Assembly (NCBI RefSeq): GCF_947648125.1
Contig: NZ_CANSMR010000042.1
Coordinates: forward strand, 1 to 48,311
Direction of reading: 5' to 3'
Source of the DNA: an uncultured Bradyrhizobium sp.
GTDB lineage: Bacteria; Pseudomonadota; Alphaproteobacteria; Rhizobiales; Xanthobacteraceae
Length of the DNA stretch: 48,311 bases
The notes beneath the pieces are model-generated. The model was not told the DNA's origin and did not search any database. It saw only the letters and a program-made list of their open reading frames with translations. Position numbers and translations under genes: made by a program. Each line of letters opens with the position of its first letter. The first letter of the stretch is position 1. This document shows, piece by piece, positions 38,208 to 45,576 of the stretch.

Positions 38208-39560
38208 ATGCAAAACTCACAACGCCCCGCAAAATGGCTCAAGCCGTTTGCCGCGGATGATGCCAACAAGGTCGAGATTCCGCTGACCTCGGCGGATCCC
38301 ACCCGTGCGAGCCAGTCCGCAGGTTTTCCGCCGCTGACGATGCAGCCGCCCGAATCGGGCGGCGTGCCGCCACAGGGCGAAGACTTCAATGGTGCAATGA
38401 ACCAGGTCGCGCGCATCGCCTGGTGGCTCATGGGCGGCGGCTCGCTGCCCTACGATGCTACGTGGGCAGGGAATGTCGCCATCGGCGGCTACCCGAACGG
38501 CGCACAGATCCCCGCAGCTGACCTGCGCGGCACCTGGTTCAGCACCGCCGACAACAACGCGAACGACCCGGATGCGACCGGTACGAACTGGGTGCCCGGC
38601 TACGCCTACGGTGCGACGACTATCGGCACGGTGGGCGTCAACCTCGCCACCTCGGTGACGCTCACGCCTGCACAGGCAGCCAAGGGCATCATCTTCATCC
38701 AGGGCAACCTGACCGCCGCAACGACCATCATCTTCCCGGCATGGGTCAAGAATTGGCTCGTGGTCAACAACACCGGCACGGGTGCATTTGCACTGACCGT
38801 GAAAACGGCTGCCGGTGTGGGCGTCGTCGTCAACCGTGGTGACGTCGTGCCTATCCTTTGCGATGGCACGAACATGAGCGCCGCGCAGCGCGCGCAGTCT
38901 GCGAACATCGCACGTTTCACGGCCAATGGCAGTTTCACCGTGCCGCCCGGCGTCTCAACGATCTACGTCAGCGCCTGTGCCGCTGGCTCCGGCGGCGGTG
39001 GCGGTGGCGGTGCCACAAACTCGCTGGGCGTCGGCGCTGGTGGTGCGGGCGGTGGCGCCGGTCAAGCGATCATTCGCCAGCCGTACACGGTGACTCCGGG
39101 CACGGTCATCGCCCTGACCGTCCCATCCACTGGCGGCACGGGCGGTGCGGCCGGCACGCCTACCGTGCCGGGCGTACAGGGGGCGGCCGGCGCCAATACG
39201 GTCGTCGGTTCGCTCGTGACGTTGACTGGCGCCGGCCTGACCGGCGGCGGCTTCAACTTCTCGTCGGGCGTTCCTGCAGGTGGGGCTGCGGGTACAGGCT
39301 TCCCGAGCGGCACGTCCGGCGCTGACGGCGCGTCCGGTTTCAACGGCGGCGTTGGCGTTGGCGGCGTGGGTGCTTCAGGTCCTTTCGGCGGCGGTGGCGG
39401 GGGTGGCCGGTCAGGCTCTACGGGTGTCGGCGGCGCGGCAGCTGGTGGGTTTGGTGCAGGTGGTGGCGGTGCAGGCGGAAGTTACGGCAGCGGCGGCGGC
39501 GGCTCCAACGGGGGCGTCGGGGGCACGGGTTCTGGCGGCCTGGTCATCATCGAATGGTAA
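38208..39560 (+). CDS. Tail fibre protein with glycine-rich tip
   Basis: This 450-aa protein probably recognises the host surface. The N-terminal part (KWLKPFAADDANKVEIPLTS, PPLTMQPPESGGVPPQGEDF) is conserved in phage fibres and attaches to the baseplate. The middle part forms beta structures. From about residue 262 the sequence is very Gly-rich, with GGGGGGGATN, GGAGGGAG and a final block ending GSGGLVIIEW, as in polyglycine-type adhesin tips. The Gly-rich part should vary quickly between relatives. The assembly protein gene follows. Confidence 0.88.
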   Translation: MQNSQRPAKWLKPFAADDANKVEIPLTSADPTRASQSAGFPPLTMQPPESGGVPPQGEDFNGAMNQVARIAWWLMGGGSLPYDATWAGNVAIGGYPNGAQIPAADLRGTWFSTADNNANDPDATGTNWVPGYAYGATTIGTVGVNLATSVTLTPAQAAKGIIFIQGNLTAATTIIFPAWVKNWLVVNNTGTGAFALTVKTAAGVGVVVNRGDVVPILCDGTNMSAAQRAQSANIARFTANGSFTVPPGVSTIYVSACAAGSGGGGGGGATNSLGVGAGGAGGGAGQAIIRQPYTVTPGTVIALTVPSTGGTGGAAGTPTVPGVQGAAGANTVVGSLVTLTGAGLTGGGFNFSSGVPAGGAAGTGFPSGTSGADGASGFNGGVGVGGVGASGPFGGGGGGGRSGSTGVGGAAAGGFGAGGGGAGGSYGSGGGGSNGGVGGTGSGGLVIIEW

Positions 39561-39580
39561 GTTGAACGGGTACAAACGTC

Positions 39581-40165
39581 ATGAAATACATCCTCTACGA
39601 CATCAACACCAAAGCCGTAGTCCAATGGCAGGACACGGACGTCTACAGCTACAACGAGCCAACTTCGACCCAGTCGCGGGTCATTGTTCCCGAGGATGCC
39701 GTGCCCGCAGCGTTCGATCCGTACAACTGGCCCTCGGGGTGGTGGTACGTCGATGGAGCGCTCACGCAGGTGGCGCCACCCCCGCCGCTGAGCGAAGTTG
39801 CCATGTACAAGCGCTGGGCCGTGACTGCGCGGCGTGCGCAGGCCGAAGAGGTAGGTGTCGTGCTGGATGACAACTCGACCTTTGCGCCCGTCCCTGCGCA
39901 GATGGGGCGTATCGCGTCGCTTGCACTGGGGCACGCATTCATCGGCGTGACGGAAGTCGACATCGAGCTCGGCGGCGAATGGCGACACTTCGCAGCGGCT
40001 GACCTAGCTGACGCCTATGCCAAGTACGTGCGCCAGCGCGAGGCCTCCTACGCGGCCGAGCGCGTGCACCTGGAGGCAATCGCGGTGCTGCTGACCGCGG
40101 GCGATCGTCCCGCACTCGAAGCCTACGACACCACGGCCGGCTGGCCGGCGCCGGAAGCGCCGTGA
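39581..40165 (+). CDS. Tail fibre assembly-like protein (DUF4376-like)
   Basis: This 194-aa protein follows the fibre gene. The N-terminal part, YILYDINTKAVVQWQDTDVY then PYNWPSGWWYVDGALTQVAP, resembles Tfa-like proteins. The C-terminal helical part has ARRAQAEEVGVVLDDNSTFA and RREASYAAERVHLEA-like helices (RQREASYAAERVHLEAIAVL), matching DUF4376. It may assist fibre folding or form part of the fibre. Its stop overlaps the holin start (GTGA). Confidence 0.8.
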   Translation: MKYILYDINTKAVVQWQDTDVYSYNEPTSTQSRVIVPEDAVPAAFDPYNWPSGWWYVDGALTQVAPPPPLSEVAMYKRWAVTARRAQAEEVGVVLDDNSTFAPVPAQMGRIASLALGHAFIGVTEVDIELGGEWRHFAAADLADAYAKYVRQREASYAAERVHLEAIAVLLTAGDRPALEAYDTTAGWPAPEAP

Positions 40166-40551
40166 AGATCGACTTCGACGAGATCTATGCGAGTGTCGCG
40201 CAGGCGGCGCTCGCATTCTTCGGCGGCCTCATCGGCGCGCTGATGCGCCGCGAGGTCTCCAGCTGGCAAACCGCGTTGCTGGCCGCCTGCGGCGCCGGCT
40301 TCGTGGGCTTCCTGGTGGCCAAGTTCTGCCGGGCCACAGGTGTGAGCGAGGATCTGACCTACGCCTTCGTGGGCGTCTCGGGCTGGCTCGGCGCGGCACG
40401 CACCATCGACTATCTCGAAAAGCTCATCGAGGCGCGGCTGGGCGCACGGTTTCCGCGACGTACGACTGATACACCATCTAACGTGCCGGCGGCGTCGGAC
40501 GGTGCTAAGGTGGAAACCCTACCCGACGACAAGAAAGCGAACTCGCAATGA
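40162..40551 (+). CDS. Holin-like protein (LydA type)
   Basis: The GTG at 40162 overlaps the previous stop. The 129-aa product has three likely membrane segments: AQAALAFFGGLIGALM, ALLAACGAGFVGFLVAKFC and AFVGVSGWLGAARTI. A charged, disordered C terminus of about 45 residues follows. This matches phage holins of the LydA group, which open the inner membrane at lysis time. It lies at the end of the tail unit, facing the endolysin gene on the other strand. Confidence 0.8.
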   Translation: MKIDFDEIYASVAQAALAFFGGLIGALMRREVSSWQTALLAACGAGFVGFLVAKFCRATGVSEDLTYAFVGVSGWLGAARTIDYLEKLIEARLGARFPRRTTDTPSNVPAASDGAKVETLPDDKKANSQ

Positions 40552-40787
40552 GCGTCGACACACAACGCAGTCTGGCCGGCTTCCTGCTGGTCCTCACCTT
40601 GGCGAACCTGTTCGCCTCGGGTGCAATCTTCCTCACAACGCGCAACCTGCGCGCTGATGCCCATGCACAGCTCGAGCAGGTATCGAAGACCGTCGAACGC
40701 CTGGACGACGCCGTCACACGCTTGTGCGACAAGTCCGCTGGAGTCTGTGCACCGCCAGTAGCGATGCAGCCCCTGTCGAAGCCCTGA
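40548..40787 (+). CDS. Small lysis-cluster membrane protein, 79 aa (spanin- or antiholin-like)
   Basis: The ATG at 40548 overlaps the holin stop. A single membrane segment (LAGFLLVLTLANLFASGAIF, residues 9-28) is followed by a short helical region with heptads (AHAQLEQVSKTVERLDDAV) and two Cys. The topology fits a short inner-membrane spanin or an antiholin, but no lipoprotein partner was found. The stop is 3 bp from the end of the convergent 3TM holin gene. Confidence 0.6.
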   Translation: MSVDTQRSLAGFLLVLTLANLFASGAIFLTTRNLRADAHAQLEQVSKTVERLDDAVTRLCDKSAGVCAPPVAMQPLSKP

Positions 40788-40790
40788 GGC

Positions 40791-41354
40791 TCAGCCCTTT
40801 CCGGGCTGTTCCGCAATCTTGCGCAGCGAGTCACCTGCACGCTTCGAGCCGGCCGAACTGCCGAGCCAGTAGTTCGCCACCTGCGTGAAGCTGACGGTCA
40901 GTGCACCAAACAGCACATTCAACAGGTTGGCCGTGCGCTCATCCCAATTGCGTTCCACAAGGAACAGCATGTACACGCAGGTGAAGAAGCCGCCCACGAT
41001 GAGCGCGCTGATGACCACTGGCGCCCACGAGATGCCGCTGCCGGCCTGGGCCAGCGCTACGGTCTGCTTGCGCGCGCTGTCGGTGTCGGCAAGGTAGGCC
41101 GCGTCGCTCGCCTGGTCGATGCGGGCCATCTCGACTTGCATCGAGATCTCGGCCTGCTTCAGCGCCGATATCTGCTCACCAGTCAGCGTACCTGATGCGA
41201 GCGCCGCAGCCAGGTCGGCCTCAGACGCATTGGGGTTGCCGAACACCTTGTCGGCGATGACCTTGACGGCCGCGCCGGCCAGCGGGCCGCCGAGGGCCGC
41301 CGCGAGGCCCGGCGCTACGGCACCGATAGTTGCTTTCCAGTCGAAGTCGCTCAT
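40791..41354 (-). CDS. 3TM-type holin
   Basis: This 187-aa protein resembles the 3TM holins of gene transfer agents and phages. Hydrophobic stretches are IGAVAPGLAAALGGPLAGAA, WAPVVISALIVGGFFTCVYM with LFLV, and TANLLNVLFGALTVSFTQVA. The middle has the typical ISALKQAEISMQVEMARIDQ helix. The final residues are basic. It is on the minus strand with the endolysin, so the phage has two holin-like proteins in convergent units. The ATG overlaps the stop of the upstream gene. Confidence 0.82.
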   Translation of the reverse strand: MSDFDWKATIGAVAPGLAAALGGPLAGAAVKVIADKVFGNPNASEADLAAALASGTLTGEQISALKQAEISMQVEMARIDQASDAAYLADTDSARKQTVALAQAGSGISWAPVVISALIVGGFFTCVYMLFLVERNWDERTANLLNVLFGALTVSFTQVANYWLGSSAGSKRAGDSLRKIAEQPGKG

Positions 41355-41551
41355 AGCGGACCTCCTGCACGGCAGGTGATCGTGCCCGGCGGCAACGGCC
41401 CCGTTTGCACGTACTGCGGGGATCCGATCTGCACGGGCTTTGACCAGTCAATAACGCCTAGTGGACGACTGCGTGCAGCCTCGACTTCCAGCACAGCGAC
41501 ACGTTCGCGCAACTTGGCGATCTCTTCGCGTAGGGCTTTGATCTCATCCAT
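41351..41551 (-). CDS. Small coiled-coil protein in the lysis cluster, 66 aa
   Basis: The ATG at 41551 follows GGAGA. The first 25 residues (MDEIKALREEIAKLRERVAV) are a strong coiled coil with leucine/isoleucine heptads. The remainder is a short Pro/Gly-rich tail with one Cys. It lacks a membrane segment. It overlaps the endolysin gene by 8 bp and the holin gene by 4 bp, so it belongs to the lysis operon. The function is unknown; such coiled coils may be structural or regulatory. Confidence 0.65.
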   Translation of the reverse strand: MDEIKALREEIAKLRERVAVLEVEAARSRPLGVIDWSKPVQIGSPQYVQTGPLPPGTITCRAGGPL

Positions 41552-42227
41552 GGTTGGTCTCCAGTACAGGGCGCACAAGGCGCGTGAGTCGTTGAACCTC
41601 GGCAAGTCCCAGCGTGCCGCCGTTGACGCGCTTACGCAGCGCCGTTGTCTCGCCGAGCATGCTGTCGGGAATTCGATCCTCCCACCACTCGATGCCGGCT
41701 TCGAGTGCGAAGCGTGGCTGCGCGAGCAGGTCGGGAATACCTTCGAGGTTCTGGCCTACCAGGTCGCCCACGCGCCGGTAGTTGTCGGCGCCCGTGATGC
41801 CTGGGATGCCGCGGCCGCGGTAGCGCCAGCCATCGTCGGGCAGGATGTTGCCGAGGTTCTTCCGACCCCACTCGCCGCCGTAGACGATGTTCGCGATGGC
41901 CCGCTGGTCGGCGGCGTGCTTGCCCGGCACGCGCCCGACTGCCTGCGCTTGCTCGGGCGTGATGCGGTGCGCGCCGAACGTGGCCAGCAGCGCATCGGGC
42001 GTGTAGTTCAGGTTCTCTTCGAGCTGCGTGAGCATCGTGCTTTCGTGCAGCGCGTTCGGTAGGAAATCTTCGAGATCGTCATCGCCCCGCGAGAACGAGT
42101 CGGGCTTGAGCGTGTCGGCGAAGACCTGCGCCCAGAGCTGTGCGGTCGCGGCGTCGACGCCGCAGGCGGTCAGGATGGCGAGCCAGTGAGCGGTGGTACG
42201 TGGAGGCATGAGAACGCGATCGGTCAT
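41544..42227 (-). CDS. Endolysin, GH19 chitinase-like
   Basis: This 227-aa enzyme should cleave peptidoglycan glycan strands. It matches the GH19 phage lysin group: FLPNALHESTMLTQLEENLN with the probable catalytic Glu in HES, then YTPDALLATFGAHRITPEQA, ANIVYGGEWGRKNLGN, DDGWRYRGRGIPGITGADNY and the late IEWWEDRIPD. No signal peptide is evident, so it depends on a holin to reach the periplasm. Its ATG overlaps the stop of the homing endonuclease gene. Confidence 0.92.
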   Translation of the reverse strand: MTDRVLMPPRTTAHWLAILTACGVDAATAQLWAQVFADTLKPDSFSRGDDDLEDFLPNALHESTMLTQLEENLNYTPDALLATFGAHRITPEQAQAVGRVPGKHAADQRAIANIVYGGEWGRKNLGNILPDDGWRYRGRGIPGITGADNYRRVGDLVGQNLEGIPDLLAQPRFALEAGIEWWEDRIPDSMLGETTALRKRVNGGTLGLAEVQRLTRLVRPVLETNHG

Positions 42228-42934
42228 TCTGGTATCTCCTGCTTGGCCGTCTGGATGGCCGCTAAGGCGGATTGTAGGCTGTCGAAGCGGCCTAAGTGTC
42301 GGTACTTTCCGGCGATACTGACGCGTGCCGCAAACTTCGTACCCACGATCGATACACCCCGCACGCCTGTCTTGTTGTCTCGTCGCACGGTATCGGCTAG
42401 CGCGTTTTTGACTTTTTGAATGTGCGCCGCTGTCTGCGGCTTTCCGAGCTTGGCTTTCCGTTGCTTTTCCCGCGTCTCGGCGCTTGCTGTTTTGCCTGTC
42501 AACGCCGCGGCGAGTTTAGCCAGGTGCTGCGTGCTGCGCGCTTTTGAGTACGCGGACATTCGCTGGCGTGTCTCCGGAGATTTTGTCAGACCTAACTTGA
42601 CGGCAGACTGCTTGGCTCGCGTTTCTGCGCTGTGCGTGCGGCCTTCCATGGCGGCGCCTGCAACCAACGCGGAGTTGTAGCGCACCCGCGCCGGCGTTGC
42701 GTCGATGAAATTTTGTTCACGCGCGATCAGTTTGTCGCGTGGGCAGAGTTCGAGCACGACGAACTGCAGTGTTGCAATGCCGTATTTATTGGCCGCGAGT
42801 TGTAACGCCCGACAGTGATGCGTGCCGCGCTGCAAATCCGTGCGGTGCTTACTCCACCGCTTCGGGATGTGTGCAGAACTGCCGATATACCGCTTGCCGG
42901 ACGGCGCGACGATCGCGTAAACCCCACAGTTCAA
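42224..42934 (-). CDS. GIY-YIG homing endonuclease with AP2-like C terminus
   Basis: This 236-aa protein opens with GVYAIVAPSGKRYIGSSAHI, the GIY-YIG motif, followed by RWSKHRTDLQRGTHHCRALQ and the catalytic Glu region (EQNFIDATP). The middle has NUMOD3-like repeats (GRTHSAETRAKQSAVKLG, GKTASAETREKQRKAKLGKP) that bind DNA. The C terminus, TGVRGVSIVGTKFAARVSIA then GKYRHLGRFDSLQSALAAI, is AP2-like. It lies between the resolvase and endolysin genes with ATGA overlaps on both sides, an unusually neat fit for a mobile gene. Confidence 0.9.
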   Translation of the reverse strand: MNCGVYAIVAPSGKRYIGSSAHIPKRWSKHRTDLQRGTHHCRALQLAANKYGIATLQFVVLELCPRDKLIAREQNFIDATPARVRYNSALVAGAAMEGRTHSAETRAKQSAVKLGLTKSPETRQRMSAYSKARSTQHLAKLAAALTGKTASAETREKQRKAKLGKPQTAAHIQKVKNALADTVRRDNKTGVRGVSIVGTKFAARVSIAGKYRHLGRFDSLQSALAAIQTAKQEIPE

Positions 42935-43311
42935 GGAAGCTCCGTTATGTCCAGTATCGCGGCACCCGCACCCTGCGGCGTGCCGCGCAATATCATCAAT
43001 CCGTCTATCTGGCTGTCATCCACCCAGACGCGCTGTCTCGTGAGAACATCAAAAACGTGCTTCTCACGATTAGCGATATCATAGCACCTATTCGCAAGTG
43101 CTGCGGGAGCTTGTAGTGTCATCACCACCTGCAGCCGACCGCGCAGGGGGTCGACAGGGCCCGTAGGCAGCGCGTTTGCACACGTCACGGCGTACTTGCG
43201 CGCCGATTCCGATAGCACGACACGGCCCGCCACGGCGCGCCAGATCCGGTTGACCGATGGGGGCCAAGGAAGGACCAGCGAGAGCGAGCGCGTAGGGTTG
43301 TAGCGGGTCAT
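42931..43311 (-). CDS. rusA: RusA-like Holliday junction resolvase
   Basis: This 126-aa protein is taken from ATG 43311 (MTRYNPTRS); an ATG at 43326 lies inside the terminator stem. It has LVLPWPPSVNRIWRAVAGRV early, then CYDIANREKHVFDVLTRQRV and WVDDSQIDGLMI, the aspartate-rich core in which RusA binds metal. It would resolve branched DNA before packaging. The gene sits directly after a minus-strand terminator, with no ribosome binding site visible. Its stop overlaps the next ATG. Confidence 0.88.
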   Translation of the reverse strand: MTRYNPTRSLSLVLPWPPSVNRIWRAVAGRVVLSESARKYAVTCANALPTGPVDPLRGRLQVVMTLQAPAALANRCYDIANREKHVFDVLTRQRVWVDDSQIDGLMILRGTPQGAGAAILDITELP

Positions 43312-43346
43312 ATGAGAAAAGCCCACCAGCGAGGCGCTGGCGGGCT
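43312..43346 (-). terminator. Intrinsic terminator just upstream of the resolvase gene
   Basis: On the minus strand a 12-bp stem (one G-U pair, 3-nt loop; 43346-43320) is followed by TTTTCTCAT (43320-43312 region) and then immediately by the resolvase ATG at 43311. It separates the 50-aa gene from the resolvase gene. The layout repeats the one at 26570-26612. Confidence 0.8.
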
Positions 43347-43359
43347 TGCTGCGGCTATT

Positions 43360-43512
43360 TCAGAACTGTACCTCGTCCTCGAAATCGTCCCATTCGTTGA
43401 TCCAGTCCGCCGCTTCACGCAACCGTCGCAATTTGGCACGCGAGCGGGAAGCGGCAAGCGCTTGGTTCACTCCCCGAGAGAAATGATCCGCCGGTGTCGC
43501 CGTTTCGTTCAC
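43360..43512 (-). CDS. Very small acidic-tailed phage protein, 50 aa
   Basis: A GTG at 43512 overlaps the TGA of the ssDNA-binding protein gene (GTGA), and the frame stops at 43360. The product reads VNETATPADHFSRGVNQALA, then RAKLRRLREAADWINEWDDF and ends EDEVQF. The basic helix followed by 'EAADWINEWDDFED' is recalled from small proteins of Burkholderia phages. Its acidic aromatic C terminus resembles those by which ssDNA-binding proteins dock partners. Function unknown. Confidence 0.7.
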   Translation of the reverse strand: MNETATPADHFSRGVNQALAASRSRAKLRRLREAADWINEWDDFEDEVQF

Positions 43513-44192
43513 GCGGCCGTGGCGAAAGGGTTCGCGCCGGCGGTGGCCGCGGCGGCGAAGGGGTTCGCGTTGGCTGCCGGTGCGGGCGCGGCAGCAGGTG
43601 CTGCGGCGTTGCCCGTCGACGCGCCTGCGAAGGGGTTCGCACTGCCAGCCACGGCACCAGCCGCTGCAGGTTGCGCGAACTTCTCGAAGGCGTTCACCAT
43701 GGCACCGTTGCCGATGGCCAGGCGCTCGCCGTCTTCGACGGCCATCACGCCATCGATGTTGAACGAGACACCCTTACCGCCGGTCGCGTGGCTCCATGCG
43801 AAGGCGCTCAGGGCGGCACGCACGCGCTTGCCGGCGTAGAAGCACTGGCGGATCTTCGCGGCATCGGTGGGAACGTCCTGCATGAGCTGCTTGCCCGATT
43901 CGTCGGCCACGTAGGGCGCGTACTGCGTCGAGGCGCGCACGATGAGCCAGTCGGGCGGAATGCCGACGATGGGCTTCTTTGTGGAGGCGTTGGGCTTGAC
44001 GTTGACTTGAATGTCCGCGGTCAGCGTCGCGACTTGCAGGCACAGCGCATGGAGCGCAGCGCCGGCTGCTGGCGGGAAGGCGATGACGGCGTAGAACTCG
44101 GGGCCGCGACCGGGCTTGAGCTTGTTCACCTGGGCGCTCGCGAGGGCCGAGCTGGTGAGGATGGCAACGTGGTCGATGAGATTTTGAGACAT
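43509..44192 (-). CDS. ssDNA-binding protein-like (DUF2815-like)
   Basis: This 227-aa protein resembles the DUF2815 group, thought to act as phage single-stranded DNA-binding proteins. It has FYAVIAFPPAAGAALHALCL, IPPDWLIVRASTQYAPYVAD, the core KIRQCFYAGKRVRAALSAFA with WSHATGGKGVSFNIDGVMAV, and GERLAIGNGAMVNAFEKFAQ. The C-terminal 55 residues are Ala/Pro-rich, with three copies of NPFA near the end. It sits with the nuclease and resolvase genes in the recombination segment. The start at 44192 is supported by the family pattern. Confidence 0.78.
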   Translation of the reverse strand: MSQNLIDHVAILTSSALASAQVNKLKPGRGPEFYAVIAFPPAAGAALHALCLQVATLTADIQVNVKPNASTKKPIVGIPPDWLIVRASTQYAPYVADESGKQLMQDVPTDAAKIRQCFYAGKRVRAALSAFAWSHATGGKGVSFNIDGVMAVEDGERLAIGNGAMVNAFEKFAQPAAAGAVAGSANPFAGASTGNAAAPAAAPAPAANANPFAAAATAGANPFATAA

Positions 44193-44288
44193 GTTGAAGA
44201 TTCCATTCAGGTTGAGATTTGAAGAACCCCCGTATAGCGCCGGGAGGCACGCGCTGGATTTGATTGTAGGTAGCGGGTTATCGAAGTG

Positions 44289-45482
44289 TCAAGCGCCTTT
44301 CGCATAATTCTTGAACATTGTCGCGATGGCACTCGGCGCCTGCACGTCGACAACCTGGATCGTGCGCGAGTTTGCCGAGCGCTTCACGAGCTCGGCATGG
44401 AACTCGACCGGAAGCACGGGCAGCGCGTTGGAGATGGCCACGGGCTGCAGCAGGTCGAGCCGGTTCATGGCCAGCAGCGTCTCGGCCGCGGCCTTCGGGT
44501 CTTTCCACATCTGGCGCCCCTGCGTCTCCTTGACCCGCAGGTTCTTGTGTCCGGCCTTCACGAGCTGCTCGATGCGTTCTTCGATGTCCTCCCAAAACGC
44601 TTTAAAGGCGGTGCGCGCGGCGAACAACTGCACGATGTCGTCTTCGGGCATATCGAGCAGGTTCTTTTCGCCAGCATAGGCCGCCAAAGCGGTACTGAGC
44701 GAGCTGTGCACCGCCGGGCACTTCGGCTTGCCTTTGCAGTACCGGCAGTGGTCGCCCGGCACTGGCGCGCCCGGGTTCGCGACGGCGGCCACCTCGCGGA
44801 CCAGCTTGGCGCGCTCGATCGCAAGCCAGGCAGCGTCGAGCGCCAGGGTTTGCGATGGCGCGGCCAGCGGCCGGCGGGGCTGGTACACCGCAAGCGCGAG
44901 CTTCTCGGGGCGGATGCCCTTCTCGCCCAGCGCTTCGGCTGCTGCGACGGCATAGGCTGCCAGTTGCTCGTTGGGCTCGTCGTAGGTGCCCACGTCCACG
45001 TCGGCGAAGCCGTACTTGTAGTCGACCACGATGAGGTGCCACACACCGTCGAGACGGTACAGCACCAGGCAATCGGCAGTGCCGAACAGGTCCGGCGAGA
45101 TCGAGCCGATGGCTACGCGCATCTCGACCACCACGGCGACGTCCGTCGCACCGGCCGGGATCCGCGATTTGATGAAGTCGCGGTAGCCGCGGCCGTGGTG
45201 GCGCAGCGTCTCGTTCCAACGTTGCGGCGTGTCGCCCTTCAGGTCGAGCCCAGGCGGCGGGACCTGGTCGGGCGCAACGGCGCCAGCCGCCGGCGCGCCG
45301 GGTAGCGCAAAGTGCTGCTTGACGTAGTGCTCGGCCACGGTGTGGGCGCAAGTTCCCTCGGCGGCTGCGGGGCCGGATGAATCGGACATGCCTTTGGACA
45401 TTTGGACGCTGATGGGGCAGCTTTTCCAGCGTTTGCGCCCGGAGAATGAGAGAATTGAGTGCGAAACTTGCGGGTTTGTCAT
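44289..45482 (-). CDS. PD-(D/E)XK nuclease (DUF2800, RecB/Cas4-like)
   Basis: This 397-aa protein has AEGTCAHTVAEHYVKQHF early, then VAIGSISPDLFGTADCLVLY with the catalytic Asp and WHLIVVDYKYGFADVDVGTY with the DxK pair, plus PNEQLAAYAVAAAEALGEKG. A Cys cluster, GDHCRYCKGKPKCPAVHSS, may bind iron-sulphur or zinc as in Cas4/AddB-like nucleases. The C-terminal part is helical. It starts the leftward unit from hub 2. A role in recombination or host DNA breakdown is likely. Confidence 0.85.
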   Translation of the reverse strand: MTNPQVSHSILSFSGRKRWKSCPISVQMSKGMSDSSGPAAAEGTCAHTVAEHYVKQHFALPGAPAAGAVAPDQVPPPGLDLKGDTPQRWNETLRHHGRGYRDFIKSRIPAGATDVAVVVEMRVAIGSISPDLFGTADCLVLYRLDGVWHLIVVDYKYGFADVDVGTYDEPNEQLAAYAVAAAEALGEKGIRPEKLALAVYQPRRPLAAPSQTLALDAAWLAIERAKLVREVAAVANPGAPVPGDHCRYCKGKPKCPAVHSSLSTALAAYAGEKNLLDMPEDDIVQLFAARTAFKAFWEDIEERIEQLVKAGHKNLRVKETQGRQMWKDPKAAAETLLAMNRLDLLQPVAISNALPVLPVEFHAELVKRSANSRTIQVVDVQAPSAIATMFKNYAKGA

Positions 45483-45515
45483 GGCTTTCTTGCGCTCGGT
45501 CGTGAATGTGGCACG

Positions 45516-45526
45516 AATGTAGCGCG
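45516..45526 (-). promoter_or_regulatory. GCGCTACATT -10 element for the leftward replication/lysis unit
   Basis: On the minus strand GCGCTACATT carries the -10 box TACATT, about 35 bp before the ATG at 45482. It resembles GCGCTACACT at 13918, 23863 and 26519. A TAGACT about 17 bp upstream could serve as a weak -35 box. Confidence 0.4.
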
Positions 45527-45576
45527 AATCGAAAGCAAAGTCTAGCTATTTATCGGAGAGTGCCCACTAACCTGCC

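Noticed and set aside
40792-40808. Hairpin CAGCCC-TTTCC-GGGCTG at the convergent holin junction as a terminator
   Set aside because: It lies within the last codons of the 3TM holin gene, has a short stem and no T tract on either strand.
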